Source: Hyphomonadaceae bacterium
GTDB lineage: Bacteria > Pseudomonadota > Alphaproteobacteria > Caulobacterales > Aquidulcibacteraceae
Assembly (NCBI GenBank): GCA_022841905.1
Contig: JALHQO010000002.1
Coordinates: forward strand, 248,001-312,000
DNA: 64,000 nucleotides
Direction: 5' to 3'
Notes under the pieces: generated by a model
What the model saw: only the letters and a program-made list of their open reading frames with translations
Databases searched by the model: none
What the model was told of the DNA's origin: nothing
Part shown: positions 36,542 through 46,282 of the stretch, piece by piece
Numbering within the stretch: the first letter of the stretch is position 1
Layout of the letters: every line of letters begins with the position of its first letter
Translations under genes and position numbers: made by a program

Positions 36542-38395
36542 ATGCTCGAGATTTCGGACCTCACTTACCGCATCGGCCCGCGGCCGCTGTTCGAGAACGC
36601 CAACGCGTTCATCGCCGAGGGCTGGAAAGTCGGCCTCGTCGGCAAGAACGGCACGGGCAAATCGACGCTGCTGAAGCTGATCCGCGACGAGGTCGGCAAG
36701 CCGAACGCCTCGATCCGGGTGCGGCGCGGGGCGCGGATGGGCTTCGTGGCGCAGGAGGCGCCGCAAGTGGAGACGCCGCTGCTCGATCTGGTGATGGCGG
36801 CCGACGAGGAGATGACGTCGCTGCTCGCCGAAGCCGAGACGGCGGAAGATCCCCAACGCATCGCCGACATTCACATGCGCCTCGCCGAGATCGATGGTTA
36901 TTCCGGCGAAGCGCGGGCGAGCGCAATCATGGTGGGCTTGGGCTTCGAGCAAAACGATCTGCGCCGACCGGCGCGAGAGTTTTCCGGCGGCTGGCGCATG
37001 CGCGCGGCTTTGGCTGGCGTGCTGTTCTCGGCGCCGGACCTTTTGGTGCTGGACGAGCCGACCAACTATCTCGATCTCGAAGGCGCAGCCTGGCTCGAAG
37101 AATATTTGCGCGATTATCCGCACACAGTGGTTTGCGTCAGCCACGATCGCGAAATGCTCAATCGCTCGGTGACGCACATTCTGGCGCTGGACGATAAGAA
37201 GCTCGAAGTCTTCGTCGGCGGCTATGACGCGTATCTGCGCAAGAAGGCCGAGCGCATGGCGCTGGCTGTCGGCATGAAGGCCAAGCAAGATGCGCAAAAA
37301 GCGCACTTGCAGAAATTCATCGATCGCTTCCGCGCCAAGGCCTCAAAAGCCGCGCAAGCGCAGAGCCGGATCAAGCAGCTCGAAAAGATGCAAGATATCG
37401 CCGTGCCGCTTGAAGAGCGCACAACGCCGTTTCATTTCGAGGACCCGGTGCAGCTGGCGTCGCCGCTGGTGGTGCTGGACGAATGCGACCTCGGCTACGT
37501 CGAAGGCAAGCCGGTTCTGAGGAAAGTCTCGCTCAGGCTCGATCACGACGACCGCATCGTCATTATCGGCCCGAACGGGCAGGGCAAGACGACATTGGTG
37601 AAGTCGATCGCGGCGCGTTTGGCGTTGCTCTCGGGCAAGCGTGTCGCCTCCGGCAAAGCGGTGATGGGCTATTTCAGCCAGGATCAGTTGGACGAATTGC
37701 GCGAAGGCGAAACTGTGCTGGAGCACGTGCGCGATCTGGAGCCGGACTGGGCGCCGCCGCGCTTGCGCTCGCTCGCGGCGCGCATGGGGTTCGGGCAGGA
37801 AAAGATCGACACCAAGGTGCAAAACCTAAGCGGCGGCGAGAAGGTGCGCCTGCTGCTCGGCCTGATGGCGCACCAAAAGCCGCACGTGCTGATTCTCGAT
37901 GAGCCGACGTCGCACTTGGACATCGATAGCCGCGAAGCGCTGATCCACGCGATCAACGAATACGAAGGCGCTGTGCTACTGATCACGCACGATATCTATC
38001 TGGCCGAAGCGTGCGCTGATCGGCTCTGGCTCGTATATCACGGCCGCGCCCGCCAGTATGACGGCGATCTCGAAGACTATCGCAAACTCGTCGCGGCGGC
38101 GGATCGGCCGGCGGATGAGGGCGAAAAGCATGTCGCGGCTGTTGTGGTCGCGACCGAGCCGAAGCCGAAGCACTCCAAGTACACGCTGCAGCGCAAGCTC
38201 GAGGCGGCGGAGAAGGAGATCGAGCAGGCCAACGAAGCGCTCGCGCGCATTGATGCGGCCCTGGCCGATCCGGAACTGTTCACGCGCGATCAAAAGCGCG
38301 GTGAGTCACTGCTGAAAGAGCGCGCGCACGCCGCCACCGCGCTGGCGCGGGCAGAGGCCGCATGGATCGAGGCGAGCGAAGCGCTCGAGGGGTGA
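36542..38395 (+). CDS. ABC-F family ATPase
   Basis: A 617-residue soluble protein with two ABC domains and no membrane part. Domain 1: GLVGKNGTGKSTLLKLI, FSGGWRMRAALAGVL, LLVLDEPTNYLD. Domain 2: IIGPNGQGKTTLVKSI, LSGGEKVRLLLGLM, ILDEPTSHLD. The interdomain linker (about 230-300) is the basic ABC-F P-site tRNA interaction motif region, and the last ~70 residues form a coiled coil, as in Uup/YheS. Such proteins act on stalled ribosomes. Encoded just after tRNA-Ala and its flanking element. Confidence 0.93.
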   Translation: MLEISDLTYRIGPRPLFENANAFIAEGWKVGLVGKNGTGKSTLLKLIRDEVGKPNASIRVRRGARMGFVAQEAPQVETPLLDLVMAADEEMTSLLAEAETAEDPQRIADIHMRLAEIDGYSGEARASAIMVGLGFEQNDLRRPAREFSGGWRMRAALAGVLFSAPDLLVLDEPTNYLDLEGAAWLEEYLRDYPHTVVCVSHDREMLNRSVTHILALDDKKLEVFVGGYDAYLRKKAERMALAVGMKAKQDAQKAHLQKFIDRFRAKASKAAQAQSRIKQLEKMQDIAVPLEERTTPFHFEDPVQLASPLVVLDECDLGYVEGKPVLRKVSLRLDHDDRIVIIGPNGQGKTTLVKSIAARLALLSGKRVASGKAVMGYFSQDQLDELREGETVLEHVRDLEPDWAPPRLRSLAARMGFGQEKIDTKVQNLSGGEKVRLLLGLMAHQKPHVLILDEPTSHLDIDSREALIHAINEYEGAVLLITHDIYLAEACADRLWLVYHGRARQYDGDLEDYRKLVAAADRPADEGEKHVAAVVVATEPKPKHSKYTLQRKLEAAEKEIEQANEALARIDAALADPELFTRDQKRGESLLKERAHAATALARAEAAWIEASEALEG

Positions 38396-38443
38396 TCGCT
38401 CCGGCCACGCCGTGCGTATCGGTTCCCTAAAGGGGAATCCCTT

Positions 38444-38812
38444 ATGAGAGCTTTGATCATTGCGTCGCTGACGCTGCCTGTGCTGGCATGCGCCTCGGTC
38501 GCTGGCGCGCAGTCTCCAAATTCGCTGAACGGCGCTTGGATCGTCGATCTCTCAACCGATCCAGCGCAGCCTTATACGCGCCCGATGCAACTCGCGCTGG
38601 CCGAGGACGGCACGCTGACGGGCTCGTTCTACGAAAGCGAAATCTTGGCAGGCCGTTGGAGAACCGATCGCGGCCGCACGTGCGTGAGCTTTCGCACCAC
38701 CGATGGGGCGGGGCCGTATCACACTGCGGCTTGTCTTGTCGGCGACCACGTCGAAGGCCAGACGTGGGCCGAGCATCGCAACTTGTTGTTCAATTGGAAC
38801 GCAACGCGCTGA
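38444..38812 (+). CDS. Hypothetical secreted protein
   Basis: A 122-residue protein with a signal peptide (MRALIIASLTLPVLACASVA, then GAQS). The mature part (SLNGAWIVDLSTDPAQPYTR; LTGSFYESEILAGRW) looks like a small beta-barrel or lipocalin-like fold with two Cys. No family assigned. AAGGGGAA precedes the ATG, partly inside a small hairpin. Confidence 0.75.
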   Translation: MRALIIASLTLPVLACASVAGAQSPNSLNGAWIVDLSTDPAQPYTRPMQLALAEDGTLTGSFYESEILAGRWRTDRGRTCVSFRTTDGAGPYHTAACLVGDHVEGQTWAEHRNLLFNWNATR

Positions 38813-38813
38813 A

Positions 38814-38844
38814 CGCCGCCCGCTCCAAGTTGAGACGGGCGGCG
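38814..38844. terminator. Hairpin between convergent genes
   Basis: CGCCGCCCG (38814-38822) pairs with CGGGCGGCG (38836-38844), 9 bp perfect. It lies between stops facing each other at 38812 and 38853. There is no T-tract, so termination strength is unsure. Confidence 0.5.
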
Positions 38845-38852
38845 CTTATGCC

Positions 38853-39668
38853 TTAGCCGCGCGGTGCGGGCGCCGGCTGCGGTGTGGCGGGCGCGCCGGT
38901 GACGCTGTCGAGCTGCTCCATGTTTTCACCGATCTCTTGCGCCGCGGCTTGCGGATCGATCAGCTGATAGCCGGCCGGCACGCCAAAGAGCGAAGCTTCT
39001 TGCGCGCCACGTTGCAGTGACGTTGCTTCCCAGAGCACGAGGTCGTTTTCGCGCACACGCAGAACGATGCCGTCTTCCGTGATGCACGCGGTGCGCTCGA
39101 CGCCTGGCGCCGGCGCTTCGCGCGGCGTCCACTCATGGCCGCTTTCGCCGGCGACTTCGCATTCGCCAACACTGCGCGCGTTGTCTGAACCGAGCGCCAT
39201 CCAGGCGGTTTCGAGCGGTTGCGGTGCGTCGGCGTTTTCGATGCGCACGGCAACGCCTGTCGCTGTCGCGGCGGGAGCGACCGGCGTCGTTGCTGTCGGC
39301 GCGGTCGGCGTGGTGGCGGGCGCTGTCGTTGGCGCTGTTGCGGTTGGCGCCGGTGTTGTCGGCGTCGTTGCAGGCGGCACGACGGCGGTTGGACCGGCCG
39401 GCGCAGTGGCGGTCAAAACGTAAGCCGCGCTGGTGCTTTCGTCATAGACGATGGTGGCTTGGCCGTAGGTCGGCAGTGTCGCCTCGACGCGCATGCGCGG
39501 GCCGTCGCGATAGATGATGGTTCGGCTTGCCGCGCCGCCATTGGCATCGGCGGTCATGCCTTCGATGCGGTAAGAGGTTTCGCCGAATTGCGGATAAGCT
39601 GGCGCGCCAATGCCGCAGCCGGCCAAGAGGGCGGCGCCGGCGACGGCGGCGAGAAACACGTTGCGCAT
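38853..39668 (-). CDS. Hypothetical lipoprotein with Thr/Pro/Ala-rich linker
   Basis: A 271-residue protein. The lipobox is LLAGC in MRNVFLAAVAGAALLAGCG. After an N-terminal domain (to about 95) there is a low-complexity stretch of about 60 residues built of TAPTT/PTA repeats, then a C-terminal domain with two Cys (GECEVAG, RTACITEDG). The linker suggests a domain held away from the membrane. No family recognised. ATG 39668 gives the lipobox; the longer frame upstream does not. Confidence 0.75.
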   Translation of the reverse strand: MRNVFLAAVAGAALLAGCGIGAPAYPQFGETSYRIEGMTADANGGAASRTIIYRDGPRMRVEATLPTYGQATIVYDESTSAAYVLTATAPAGPTAVVPPATTPTTPAPTATAPTTAPATTPTAPTATTPVAPAATATGVAVRIENADAPQPLETAWMALGSDNARSVGECEVAGESGHEWTPREAPAPGVERTACITEDGIVLRVRENDLVLWEATSLQRGAQEASLFGVPAGYQLIDPQAAAQEIGENMEQLDSVTGAPATPQPAPAPRG

Positions 39669-39750
39669 GATGAATCCTTTGCGGTGATGGCGGGCGAACG
39701 CGGAGTTCTCCCCGCTTGTTCCCCAATGCAGGCGGCGCCAAACTACGCGC

Positions 39751-40182
39751 ATGGACGACGCGCTGCCGCTTTCACGACCGGACGTGACGCAATTGCTTGC
39801 GCGCGGCGTTACGCGTTTGCTTTTGAATCATGGGCTTGCGCCGATTTTAGAGGTTCCGCTCGCCAACGGCCGCCGCGCTGATGTGATGGCGCTGACGCCG
39901 CAGGGCGAAATCTGGATCGTCGAGACGAAATCGTCCCTTGCCGATTATGCCTGCGATGCGAAGTGGCCGGATTACATCGAGTATTGCGATCGCTTCTATT
40001 TCGGCGTGACGGAAACATTTCCGCAAACGCTGATTCCGGAAGAGTGCGGCTTGATCGTCGCCGACGGCTTCGGCGGCGCGGTGTTGCGCGATAGCCCAGT
40101 ACGCGCGCTAAACGCCGCCCGCCGCAAAGCCGTCACGCTGCACTTTGCGCGCCTGGCGGCGACGCGGATGGCGTTTATTTAG
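39751..40182 (+). CDS. mmcB: MmcB-family DNA repair protein
   Basis: A 143-residue PD-(D/E)XK nuclease-fold protein. The core is RRADVMALTPQGEIWIVETKSSLADYACDAKW, cited here as RRADVMALTPQG and IWIVETKSSLADY: the acidic D and ExK of the nuclease site. It matches MmcB, known from Caulobacter as an SOS-linked repair protein that works with imuABC lesion bypass. The imu genes are not here and no proper LexA site is seen before it. Confidence 0.85.
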   Translation: MDDALPLSRPDVTQLLARGVTRLLLNHGLAPILEVPLANGRRADVMALTPQGEIWIVETKSSLADYACDAKWPDYIEYCDRFYFGVTETFPQTLIPEECGLIVADGFGGAVLRDSPVRALNAARRKAVTLHFARLAATRMAFI

Positions 40183-40186
40183 GCCG

Positions 40187-40720
40187 CTAGGCCGGCAGCG
40201 CGCCGAAGCTCGCGCACACATCGTCCCGAGCCACTTGGCTCGCTGCATTATAGCTTTCGAGATCGGGCGCCAGGCGGCGGATGAGGGCGATGCCGCGTGT
40301 GGTGGGGCTTTCGATGACGCGGGCTGCATCATCTGGCGGCGTGGCGCCGCGGCGGACAAGCGTGACTTCCGCGCCGGCGCGGGCTTCGCGGTCGTCGACG
40401 ACGAAGAAGTTGTCGCTATTGTCGGCATAAAGCGAGAGCGACCAGTACGCGTCCCATGGCGTGGCGGTGATTGCGACAGGGCCATCGCTTAGATCGTAGG
40501 CGCAGGCGGAATAGGCGAAATCGGGCGAGGGGCGGACGATGGTGCGCGAGAGCGGCGTGACGCGATCGGCGAACGTCCAGGCATTGTAGCGCGCGCCTTC
40601 GCTGCTGACACGGTCGATCGCCACCCACATCATCACGCGCGGTACGGCGTGGATGAATGCAAAGTGCGCAAGCAGGGCGACGATGATCGCCGTCCAAACG
40701 TATTTGCCTGCGTCCTTCAT
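40187..40720 (-). CDS. DUF1254-domain membrane protein
   Basis: A 177-residue protein with one N-terminal TM helix (about 8-27) and a periplasmic DUF1254-type domain (VMMWVAIDRV; RYNAWTFADRVTPLSRTIVR; SPDFAYSACAYDLSDGPVAI). It is overlapped by 4 nt with the DUF1214 gene upstream. In many bacteria the two domains are found in one protein; here they are two adjacent genes, which supports joint function. No activity established. Confidence 0.82.
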   Translation of the reverse strand: MKDAGKYVWTAIIVALLAHFAFIHAVPRVMMWVAIDRVSSEGARYNAWTFADRVTPLSRTIVRPSPDFAYSACAYDLSDGPVAITATPWDAYWSLSLYADNSDNFFVVDDREARAGAEVTLVRRGATPPDDAARVIESPTTRGIALIRRLAPDLESYNAASQVARDDVCASFGALPA

Positions 40721-41304
40721 GCTTCACCCAAGCATGAGAGGCGGGTGAGCGCCGGCAACGTTTCTTCGCTCGCTTGGAAATCGCGATGCGGATTGTAGAC
40801 GCGCAGTGTCAGCGAGAAGTCGCGCCGTGCGTTGCGCGAGGAAAGCCAATAGATGGCGTCGCCGCGCACGGTGGAGACGCGCGCGCGCCAGCGGCCGTCG
40901 GGGCCGGCGCTCACATGCGATGCATCGATCGATGCGGCGTGATCTTCGTTCTGCGCCAGGAGACTATCGTCGGCGTAGAGCGTGACCGACCACCAGCGCG
41001 TGTTGAGCGGCCGACCTATGAGTTCGTAGCTGCAGTTTTCACTGAGCGGCGCGCCTTGATCGTCTTGCGTCAGATTGAAATAGAGCGCTTCGCGGGCCGA
41101 GAGCGCGAGCAGGCCGTCGCGGGCGATGATGGCGCGTGTGTAGGGGCCGGCTGCGGTCGAGCCAGTAGCGCGGCTGTGGCTCCAGGCGCCGTAGCGTTCG
41201 CCGAAATTGCCGCGGCCGATTTCGAGCGCGGCCCAGGCGGAGGCGCCGCCGAGCACAACTCCAACTAAAACCGCCGCCGTCCAAGCCGCCACCCGCCGCA
41301 GCAT
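40717..41304 (-). CDS. DUF1214-domain membrane protein
   Basis: A 195-residue protein with an N-terminal TM helix (about 7-27) and a DUF1214 domain (YFNLTQDDQGAPLSENCSYE; WWSVTLYADDSLLAQNEDH; FSLTLRVYNP). Its stop overlaps the start of the DUF1254 gene (ATGA). Predicted to act in the periplasm; function unknown. Confidence 0.85.
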   Translation of the reverse strand: MLRRVAAWTAAVLVGVVLGGASAWAALEIGRGNFGERYGAWSHSRATGSTAAGPYTRAIIARDGLLALSAREALYFNLTQDDQGAPLSENCSYELIGRPLNTRWWSVTLYADDSLLAQNEDHAASIDASHVSAGPDGRWRARVSTVRGDAIYWLSSRNARRDFSLTLRVYNPHRDFQASEETLPALTRLSCLGEA

Positions 41305-41316
41305 GTCCCCGTCCCC

Positions 41317-41616
41317 TTAGGCGGAACCCGCCTCGTGTGGCGTTTTGAGGTCGAGCGAGAGCGCATGCAAGCCCGTGTCGAATTCTTCATGGAGCAGCTG
41401 GTAAACGAGACGTTGCCGTGCAACGCGCGTGAGCCCCTCGAAAGCGGGCGTCACCATCACCATCTTATAGTGCGTCTCGCCGCCGGGCCGCGCCCCTGCA
41501 TGACCGGCGTGCTTGGCGCTTTCATCCGTCAACACAAAATAAATCGGCGCCAAGTGCGGGCGCACGGCGTTCTCGATGCGCTTGGCGCGCGAAAGCTGTG
41601 TTTCGTTCTCTGTCAA
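41317..41616 (-). CDS. bolA: BolA-family protein (TTG start)
   Basis: A 99-residue BolA. The family core is DESAKHAGHAGARPGGETHY then FEGLTRVARQRLVYQLL and the end LHALSLDLKTP. BolA proteins partner with monothiol glutaredoxins in Fe-S handling. The frame opens at TTG 41616 (TENETQLSRAKRIENAV). The next gene, a J-domain protein, is divergent with 43 nt between the starts; BolA and J-domain genes are commonly adjacent in alphaproteobacteria. Confidence 0.93.
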   Translation of the reverse strand: MTENETQLSRAKRIENAVRPHLAPIYFVLTDESAKHAGHAGARPGGETHYKMVMVTPAFEGLTRVARQRLVYQLLHEEFDTGLHALSLDLKTPHEAGSA

Positions 41617-41659
41617 TGGATTGTCCGCTTAACTCTTAGCGCTCATACTCGAAGGCCTG

Positions 41660-42286
41660 ATGTCCAACACGTTCGACTATCGCCCCAAGTTCGTCGATAT
41701 CCGCGTCAAGAAACCTGGCGCGAAGGCTGCGTCTCCGCGCGAGTCGACCGGGCGTCCGTGCGACCATATAGGATGTACGCAAAAGGGCGAACACCGCGCG
41801 CCGAAGGGCCGCGAGCGCGAGAACGAGTTCTGGCATTTTTGCGCCAACCACGCCGCCGAGTATAACCGCCGCTGGAATTACTTCGCCGGCATGAGCGACG
41901 CCGAACTCGAAGATTATCAGCGCAAGGAAGAGACCGGCCATCGCCCGACCTGGACCTTCCGGGGCGGCCGCGGCGATCGGTTGTCGGCGGCCATGCGCAG
42001 CAAACAGCCCGGTGGGCGCGCCGATCCGTTCGGCATGTTCGGCAATGGCTCGGATACCGCTGGCCCCGCGCCCAAGTCGCGCCGCCGGCTTACGCGTCTG
42101 CAGACGCTGGCGCTTGAGGCGATGTCGCTGGACGAGAACGCTGACGCAGGGGCCATCCGCACGCGCTACGCCGAATTGGTCAAACGCTGGCACCCGGACA
42201 GCAATGGCGGCGATCGCGGCGCCGAGACCAATCTCCAACGCGTGCTGAAGGCCTATCAGACGCTGAAGGCGGGCGGGCTGGTCTGA
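41660..42286 (+). CDS. J-domain protein
   Basis: A 208-residue protein with a C-terminal J domain (about 148-208): LQTLALEAMSLDENADAGAI, KRWHPDSNGGD with the HPD motif and RVLKAYQTLKAG. The N-terminal part (CDHIGCTQKGEHRAPKGRER; FWHFCANHAAEYN) has two CxxxxC/H clusters that may bind zinc. It would stimulate a DnaK-type chaperone. GAAGG lies before the ATG. It is followed by cobS. Confidence 0.9.
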   Translation: MSNTFDYRPKFVDIRVKKPGAKAASPRESTGRPCDHIGCTQKGEHRAPKGRERENEFWHFCANHAAEYNRRWNYFAGMSDAELEDYQRKEETGHRPTWTFRGGRGDRLSAAMRSKQPGGRADPFGMFGNGSDTAGPAPKSRRRLTRLQTLALEAMSLDENADAGAIRTRYAELVKRWHPDSNGGDRGAETNLQRVLKAYQTLKAGGLV

Positions 42287-42365
42287 TCGGCCCCTCCAGG
42301 GGAGACGACCGCCATTTCGCCGCCTTTCTCTCGCACCTGCGAGGGGCTAAGCTTACATCTGCATT

Positions 42366-43370
42366 ATGAGCCGAAGCCGAGACCGCATGACCGCCGCCGA
42401 CGACCTCCTCACCGCCAAGCCCGACAAAACGATCTCCGCGCGGGAGTTCGGCGTCGCCTCCGACATGAAGATCCCGGCCTTCTCGAAGAAGACCGAATAC
42501 GTGCCGGAGATCGATGAAGCCTATCGCTTCGATCCGCAGACGACGCTCGCGATCCTGGCCGGCTTTGCGCACAACCGGCGCGTCATGGTGCAGGGCTATC
42601 ACGGCACCGGTAAATCCACGCACGTCGAGCAGGTGGCCGCGCGGCTCAACTGGCCGATGGTGCGGATCAATCTCGATAGCCACGTGTCTCGCATCGACCT
42701 CGTCGGCAAGGACGCGATCGTGCTGAAGGATGGCAAGCAGATCACCGAGTTCCGCGAAGGCATGCTGCCCTGGGCGCTGCAGCGACCGGTGGCGATCTGC
42801 TTCGATGAATATGATGCGGGCCGGCCGGACGTGATGTTCGTGATCCAGCGCGTGCTGGAAGCGAGCGGCAAGCTCACGCTGCTCGATCAGAATCGCGTCA
42901 TCAGCGCCAATCCGTATTTCCGTCTGTTTTCGACCACCAACACGATTGGTCTCGGCGACACGACCGGGCTCTATCACGGCACCCAACAGATCAACCAAGG
43001 TCAGATGGACCGTTGGTCGATCGTCACCACGCTGAACTATCTCGATCACGACGCCGAAGCCGAGATCGTGACGGCGAAGGCGCCGAGCTACAACAATCCC
43101 GAAGGCAAGCGCACGATCATGGCGATGGTCCGCGTCGCCGACATGACGCGCAACGCCTTCATGGCCGGCGATATCTCCACCGTCATGAGCCCGCGCACCG
43201 TGATCACCTGGGCGCAAAACGCCGAAATTTTCGGCGATGTCGGCTTGGCATTCCGGATGACGTTCCTGAACAAGTGCGACGAGCTTGAACGGCCGACGGT
43301 GGCGGAATTCTACCAGCGCGCGTTCGGGGCTGATTTGCCGGAAGCGGCGACGCGGGTGAAGGTGGCTTAG
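42366..43370 (+). CDS. cobS: Aerobic cobaltochelatase subunit CobS
   Basis: A 334-residue AAA+ ATPase of the CobNST chelatase that inserts cobalt into hydrogenobyrinic acid diamide. Walker A is [15 protein letters not shown], Walker B region [15 protein letters not shown], sensor [20 protein letters not shown]. The whole length is typical. An ATG at 42387 is an alternative start. CobT follows after 24 nt; CobN is not in the window. Confidence 0.95.
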   Translation: MSRSRDRMTAADDLLTAKPDKTISAREFGVASDMKIPAFSKKTEYVPEIDEAYRFDPQTTLAILAGFAHNRRVMVQGYHGTGKSTHVEQVAARLNWPMVRINLDSHVSRIDLVGKDAIVLKDGKQITEFREGMLPWALQRPVAICFDEYDAGRPDVMFVIQRVLEASGKLTLLDQNRVISANPYFRLFSTTNTIGLGDTTGLYHGTQQINQGQMDRWSIVTTLNYLDHDAEAEIVTAKAPSYNNPEGKRTIMAMVRVADMTRNAFMAGDISTVMSPRTVITWAQNAEIFGDVGLAFRMTFLNKCDELERPTVAEFYQRAFGADLPEAATRVKVA

Positions 43371-43394
43371 TTCATCGCCTCAACGAAGGCACTT

Positions 43395-45287
43395 ATGTCC
43401 ACCCGCGAAACTCCCTCCGAAATCTTCAAGCGCTCGCTCGCGCAGACGACGCGTGCGCTGGCGGGGGCGGAGGAGGAGTTGGAGGTGACGTATGGCGCGG
43501 AGGGGCCGCGGCTTTCTCCCGGCAAGATCGTGCTACCGCATCCGCCGCGCGTGATTTCGGAGCCTGACGCGCAGCGCATACGTGGCCAGGCCGACGCCTT
43601 GGCGCTGAAGCTGGCGCACCATGATGATCGCGAGCATGCGCGTCTGCGTCCGAGCGGCGCGGAAGCGCGCGCTGTGTTCGATGCGGTTGAAGAGATGCGC
43701 GTGCAGGCGCTTGGCGCCAACGCGATGAAAGGCGTCGCCGGCAATCTCACCGCCGCGCTGACAGATTCGCTTGAGCGGCGAGGTGCGTCGCGGATGAAGG
43801 ATCGCACCAATGCGCCGCTGGCCGATGCGCTGGCGCTGATGGTGCGCGAGCGGTTGACCGGCCTGAAGCCGCCGGAAAATTCGCGCGAATTGGTTGAGGC
43901 TTGGCGTGGTGACGTCGAGCGCGACGCGGGCGCGGCGCTCAATCGTTTGCATGAGGTCGCTGATGATCAGCGCGCGTTTGCGCTGGAGTTTCGCCATGTG
44001 CTGAACGATCTCGGCATTGGCGACGAGATCGGGCCGGACGACCGGCAGGATGATAGCGACGATGCATCGTCGGATCAGCCGCCGCCGCAATCGGACAATG
44101 CCGAGGGCGAAGACGAGCAGGAGCAGGATGCGCCGGCCGATGTCGAAATGCTCGATAGCGATATCGACATGGATACCGACCGCACCGTCTCGATCGAGAC
44201 TGAGGACGAGTCCGACGACCAAGACGAATCCCAAGAGGACGAGCCGGGTGAAAAGCCGATCCGTCCGAAATCGCGCGACAATGCCGAAGATCCGAGCGCG
44301 AACTATAAGGTGTTCACCAAGGCGCACGATGAGACGATCAGCGCTGAGGATTTATGCGACGGCGAGGAATTGGCGCGGCTGCGCACCTATCTCGATCAGC
44401 AGCTGAAGCCGTTGCAAAGCGTGGTCGGACGGCTTGCGAACCGGCTGCAGCGGCGGCTGATGGCGAAGCAAAACCGCACCTGGAGCTTCGATCTCGAAGA
44501 AGGCGTGCTCGATACCGCGCGGCTGACGCGCATAATCACCGACCCGATGTCGGCGCTGTCGTTCAAGCAAGAAGACGACATGCCGTTCAAGGATACGGTG
44601 GTGTCGCTGTTGCTCGATAATTCCGGCTCGATGCGTGGGCGCCCGATCATGGTGGCGGCGTTGTGCGCCGACATTCTTGCGCGCACGCTGGAGCGCTGCG
44701 GCGTGAAGGTGGAGATTCTTGGCTTCACCACGCGCGCCTGGAAGGGCGGCACGTCGAAGGAAGATTGGCTCAAAGCCGGCCGGCCGCCGCAGCCGGGACG
44801 GCTCAATGATTTGCGCCACGTTGTTTACAAGAACGCGGACTCACCGTGGCGGCGCGCGCGGCGCAATCTTGGGCTGATGATGCGCGAGGGCTTGCTGAAG
44901 GAAAACATCGACGGCGAGGCTTTGATGTGGGCGCATGATCGATTGATCGGCCGCCCGGAGCAGCGCCGCATTTTGATGGTGATATCCGACGGCGCGCCGG
45001 TTGATGACAGCACGCTCTCGGCCAATCCGGGAAACTATCTCGAGCGCCATCTGCGCACCGTGATCAATTGGATCGAACAGCGTTCGCCAGTTGAGCTGAT
45101 CGCCATCGGCATTGGCCACGACGTCACGCGCTATTATCGCCGCGCCGTCACGATCACGGACGCCGAGCAGCTTGGCGGCGTCATGATCGAGAAGCTGGCC
45201 GAATTGTTTGACGAAGCGCCGCCGGACGAGCGTGGGCCGCCGCGTTCGCCCCGCGAGCAACGGCAGCGCACGCAGGCGATGACCTGA
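43395..45287 (+). CDS. cobT: Aerobic cobaltochelatase subunit CobT
   Basis: A 630-residue partner of CobS. Residues about 1-210 form the helical N-terminal domain, about 215-300 an extremely acidic linker ([27 protein letters not shown]), and about 395-620 a von Willebrand A domain with the MIDAS motif D408-N-S-G-S in [14 protein letters not shown]. The acidic linker is a normal feature. Its stop shares a base with the start of the next gene (TGATG). Confidence 0.95.
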   Translation: MSTRETPSEIFKRSLAQTTRALAGAEEELEVTYGAEGPRLSPGKIVLPHPPRVISEPDAQRIRGQADALALKLAHHDDREHARLRPSGAEARAVFDAVEEMRVQALGANAMKGVAGNLTAALTDSLERRGASRMKDRTNAPLADALALMVRERLTGLKPPENSRELVEAWRGDVERDAGAALNRLHEVADDQRAFALEFRHVLNDLGIGDEIGPDDRQDDSDDASSDQPPPQSDNAEGEDEQEQDAPADVEMLDSDIDMDTDRTVSIETEDESDDQDESQEDEPGEKPIRPKSRDNAEDPSANYKVFTKAHDETISAEDLCDGEELARLRTYLDQQLKPLQSVVGRLANRLQRRLMAKQNRTWSFDLEEGVLDTARLTRIITDPMSALSFKQEDDMPFKDTVVSLLLDNSGSMRGRPIMVAALCADILARTLERCGVKVEILGFTTRAWKGGTSKEDWLKAGRPPQPGRLNDLRHVVYKNADSPWRRARRNLGLMMREGLLKENIDGEALMWAHDRLIGRPEQRRILMVISDGAPVDDSTLSANPGNYLERHLRTVINWIEQRSPVELIAIGIGHDVTRYYRRAVTITDAEQLGGVMIEKLAELFDEAPPDERGPPRSPREQRQRTQAMT

Positions 45288-46282
45288 TGCGCGCTTTGGT
45301 TCTGGGTTTAGCGCTGCTCGTATGCGCTTGCGCGCGCGCATCGTCCGAGCAGACCAACACGATCGAAGAACAATGGCGCGCCATCGAGGTGACGGCGACG
45401 CCGCTCGATCTCGGCGCCGAGCGCGTCGGGCGCCTTGTGTTTCGCGGCGGCTTGGTGCTGACCGCCGAGACCGGCTGGTTTGGCGGCTTCTCCGGTATCG
45501 AAGTGCTCGACGGCGATCGCTTCCTGATGATCAGCGACCGCGCCGATTGGTTCGAAGGACGCTTGCTGCTGGACGAAGCGGGCGCGCTTGTCGGTGTCGA
45601 TGATGTGCGCATGGCCGGCATTCGCGACGAAAGTGGTGAGCCCTATGATGAGCGCAACGACAGCGATTCCGAGGCGCTGACACAATTGCCGGACGGCCGT
45701 TTCGCGGTGAGCTTCGAACAGCGTCCGCGCATCATGATTTATGACGTCAACCGCGATGGCCCGTTCGGCGCAGCGACGGCGGGGCCGCTATTGGCGGGCG
45801 TCGCTGCGCTGCCGCCGAATGCGAGCTTGGAAGCTTTAGCCGTAGACGCAGCGGGCAGCCTTATCATCGGCGCTGAAGGCGGCGGCGGCACGACGCCGCT
45901 CTGGATCGCGCCGCTTGGCGCGACGGCGCCGGTGGAGTCGCAACACGCGTACCGATTGGGGCTTGGCTATTCGCTGACCGCGATGGATCGCGGACCGGAC
46001 GGTGGGCTCTACGCGATCGAGCGCTTCTACGCGCCCGTGATCGGCGCGCGTGCGCGTGTGATGTTCATTCCGGACGCTGCGTTTGAGAGCGAAGGCGGCG
46101 CCGTCAGCGGCGAAGAGCTGGCGTTGCTCGCGCATCCGATAGCCGTCGATAATTTCGAAGGCGTTTCCGCCGTGCGCCGCGCAGATGGCGGCACGCGGCT
46201 CTATGTGATCTCCGACGACAATTTCAGCCCGCGCCAGCGCACGATACTTTACGCGTTCGACGTCGAGTCGACGCCGCGCTGA
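45287..46282 (+). CDS. Esterase-like activity of phytase family protein
   Basis: A 331-residue secreted protein with a lipoprotein-like signal ([16 protein letters not shown]). The body contains GWFGGFSGIEVLDGDRFLMI then SDRADW, and NASLEALAVDAAGSLIIGAE, DNFEGVSAVRR and YVISDDNFSPRQRTILYAF, which are the conserved blocks of the phytase-esterase-like (beta-propeller) family. Function not established. It overlaps cobT by one base and converges on the site-2 protease gene, sharing 34 nt at the 3' ends. Confidence 0.85.
   Translation: MRALVLGLALLVCACARASSEQTNTIEEQWRAIEVTATPLDLGAERVGRLVFRGGLVLTAETGWFGGFSGIEVLDGDRFLMISDRADWFEGRLLLDEAGALVGVDDVRMAGIRDESGEPYDERNDSDSEALTQLPDGRFAVSFEQRPRIMIYDVNRDGPFGAATAGPLLAGVAALPPNASLEALAVDAAGSLIIGAEGGGGTTPLWIAPLGATAPVESQHAYRLGLGYSLTAMDRGPDGGLYAIERFYAPVIGARARVMFIPDAAFESEGGAVSGEELALLAHPIAVDNFEGVSAVRRADGGTRLYVISDDNFSPRQRTILYAFDVESTPR

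Noticed and set aside
39704-39722. Possible LexA box before mmcB (GTTC ... GTTC)
   Set aside because: The two GTTC are 9 nt apart; the alphaproteobacterial LexA site needs 7.
42287-42365. Cobalamin riboswitch before cobS
   Set aside because: The gap is only 79 nt and contains no B12-box-like sequence.
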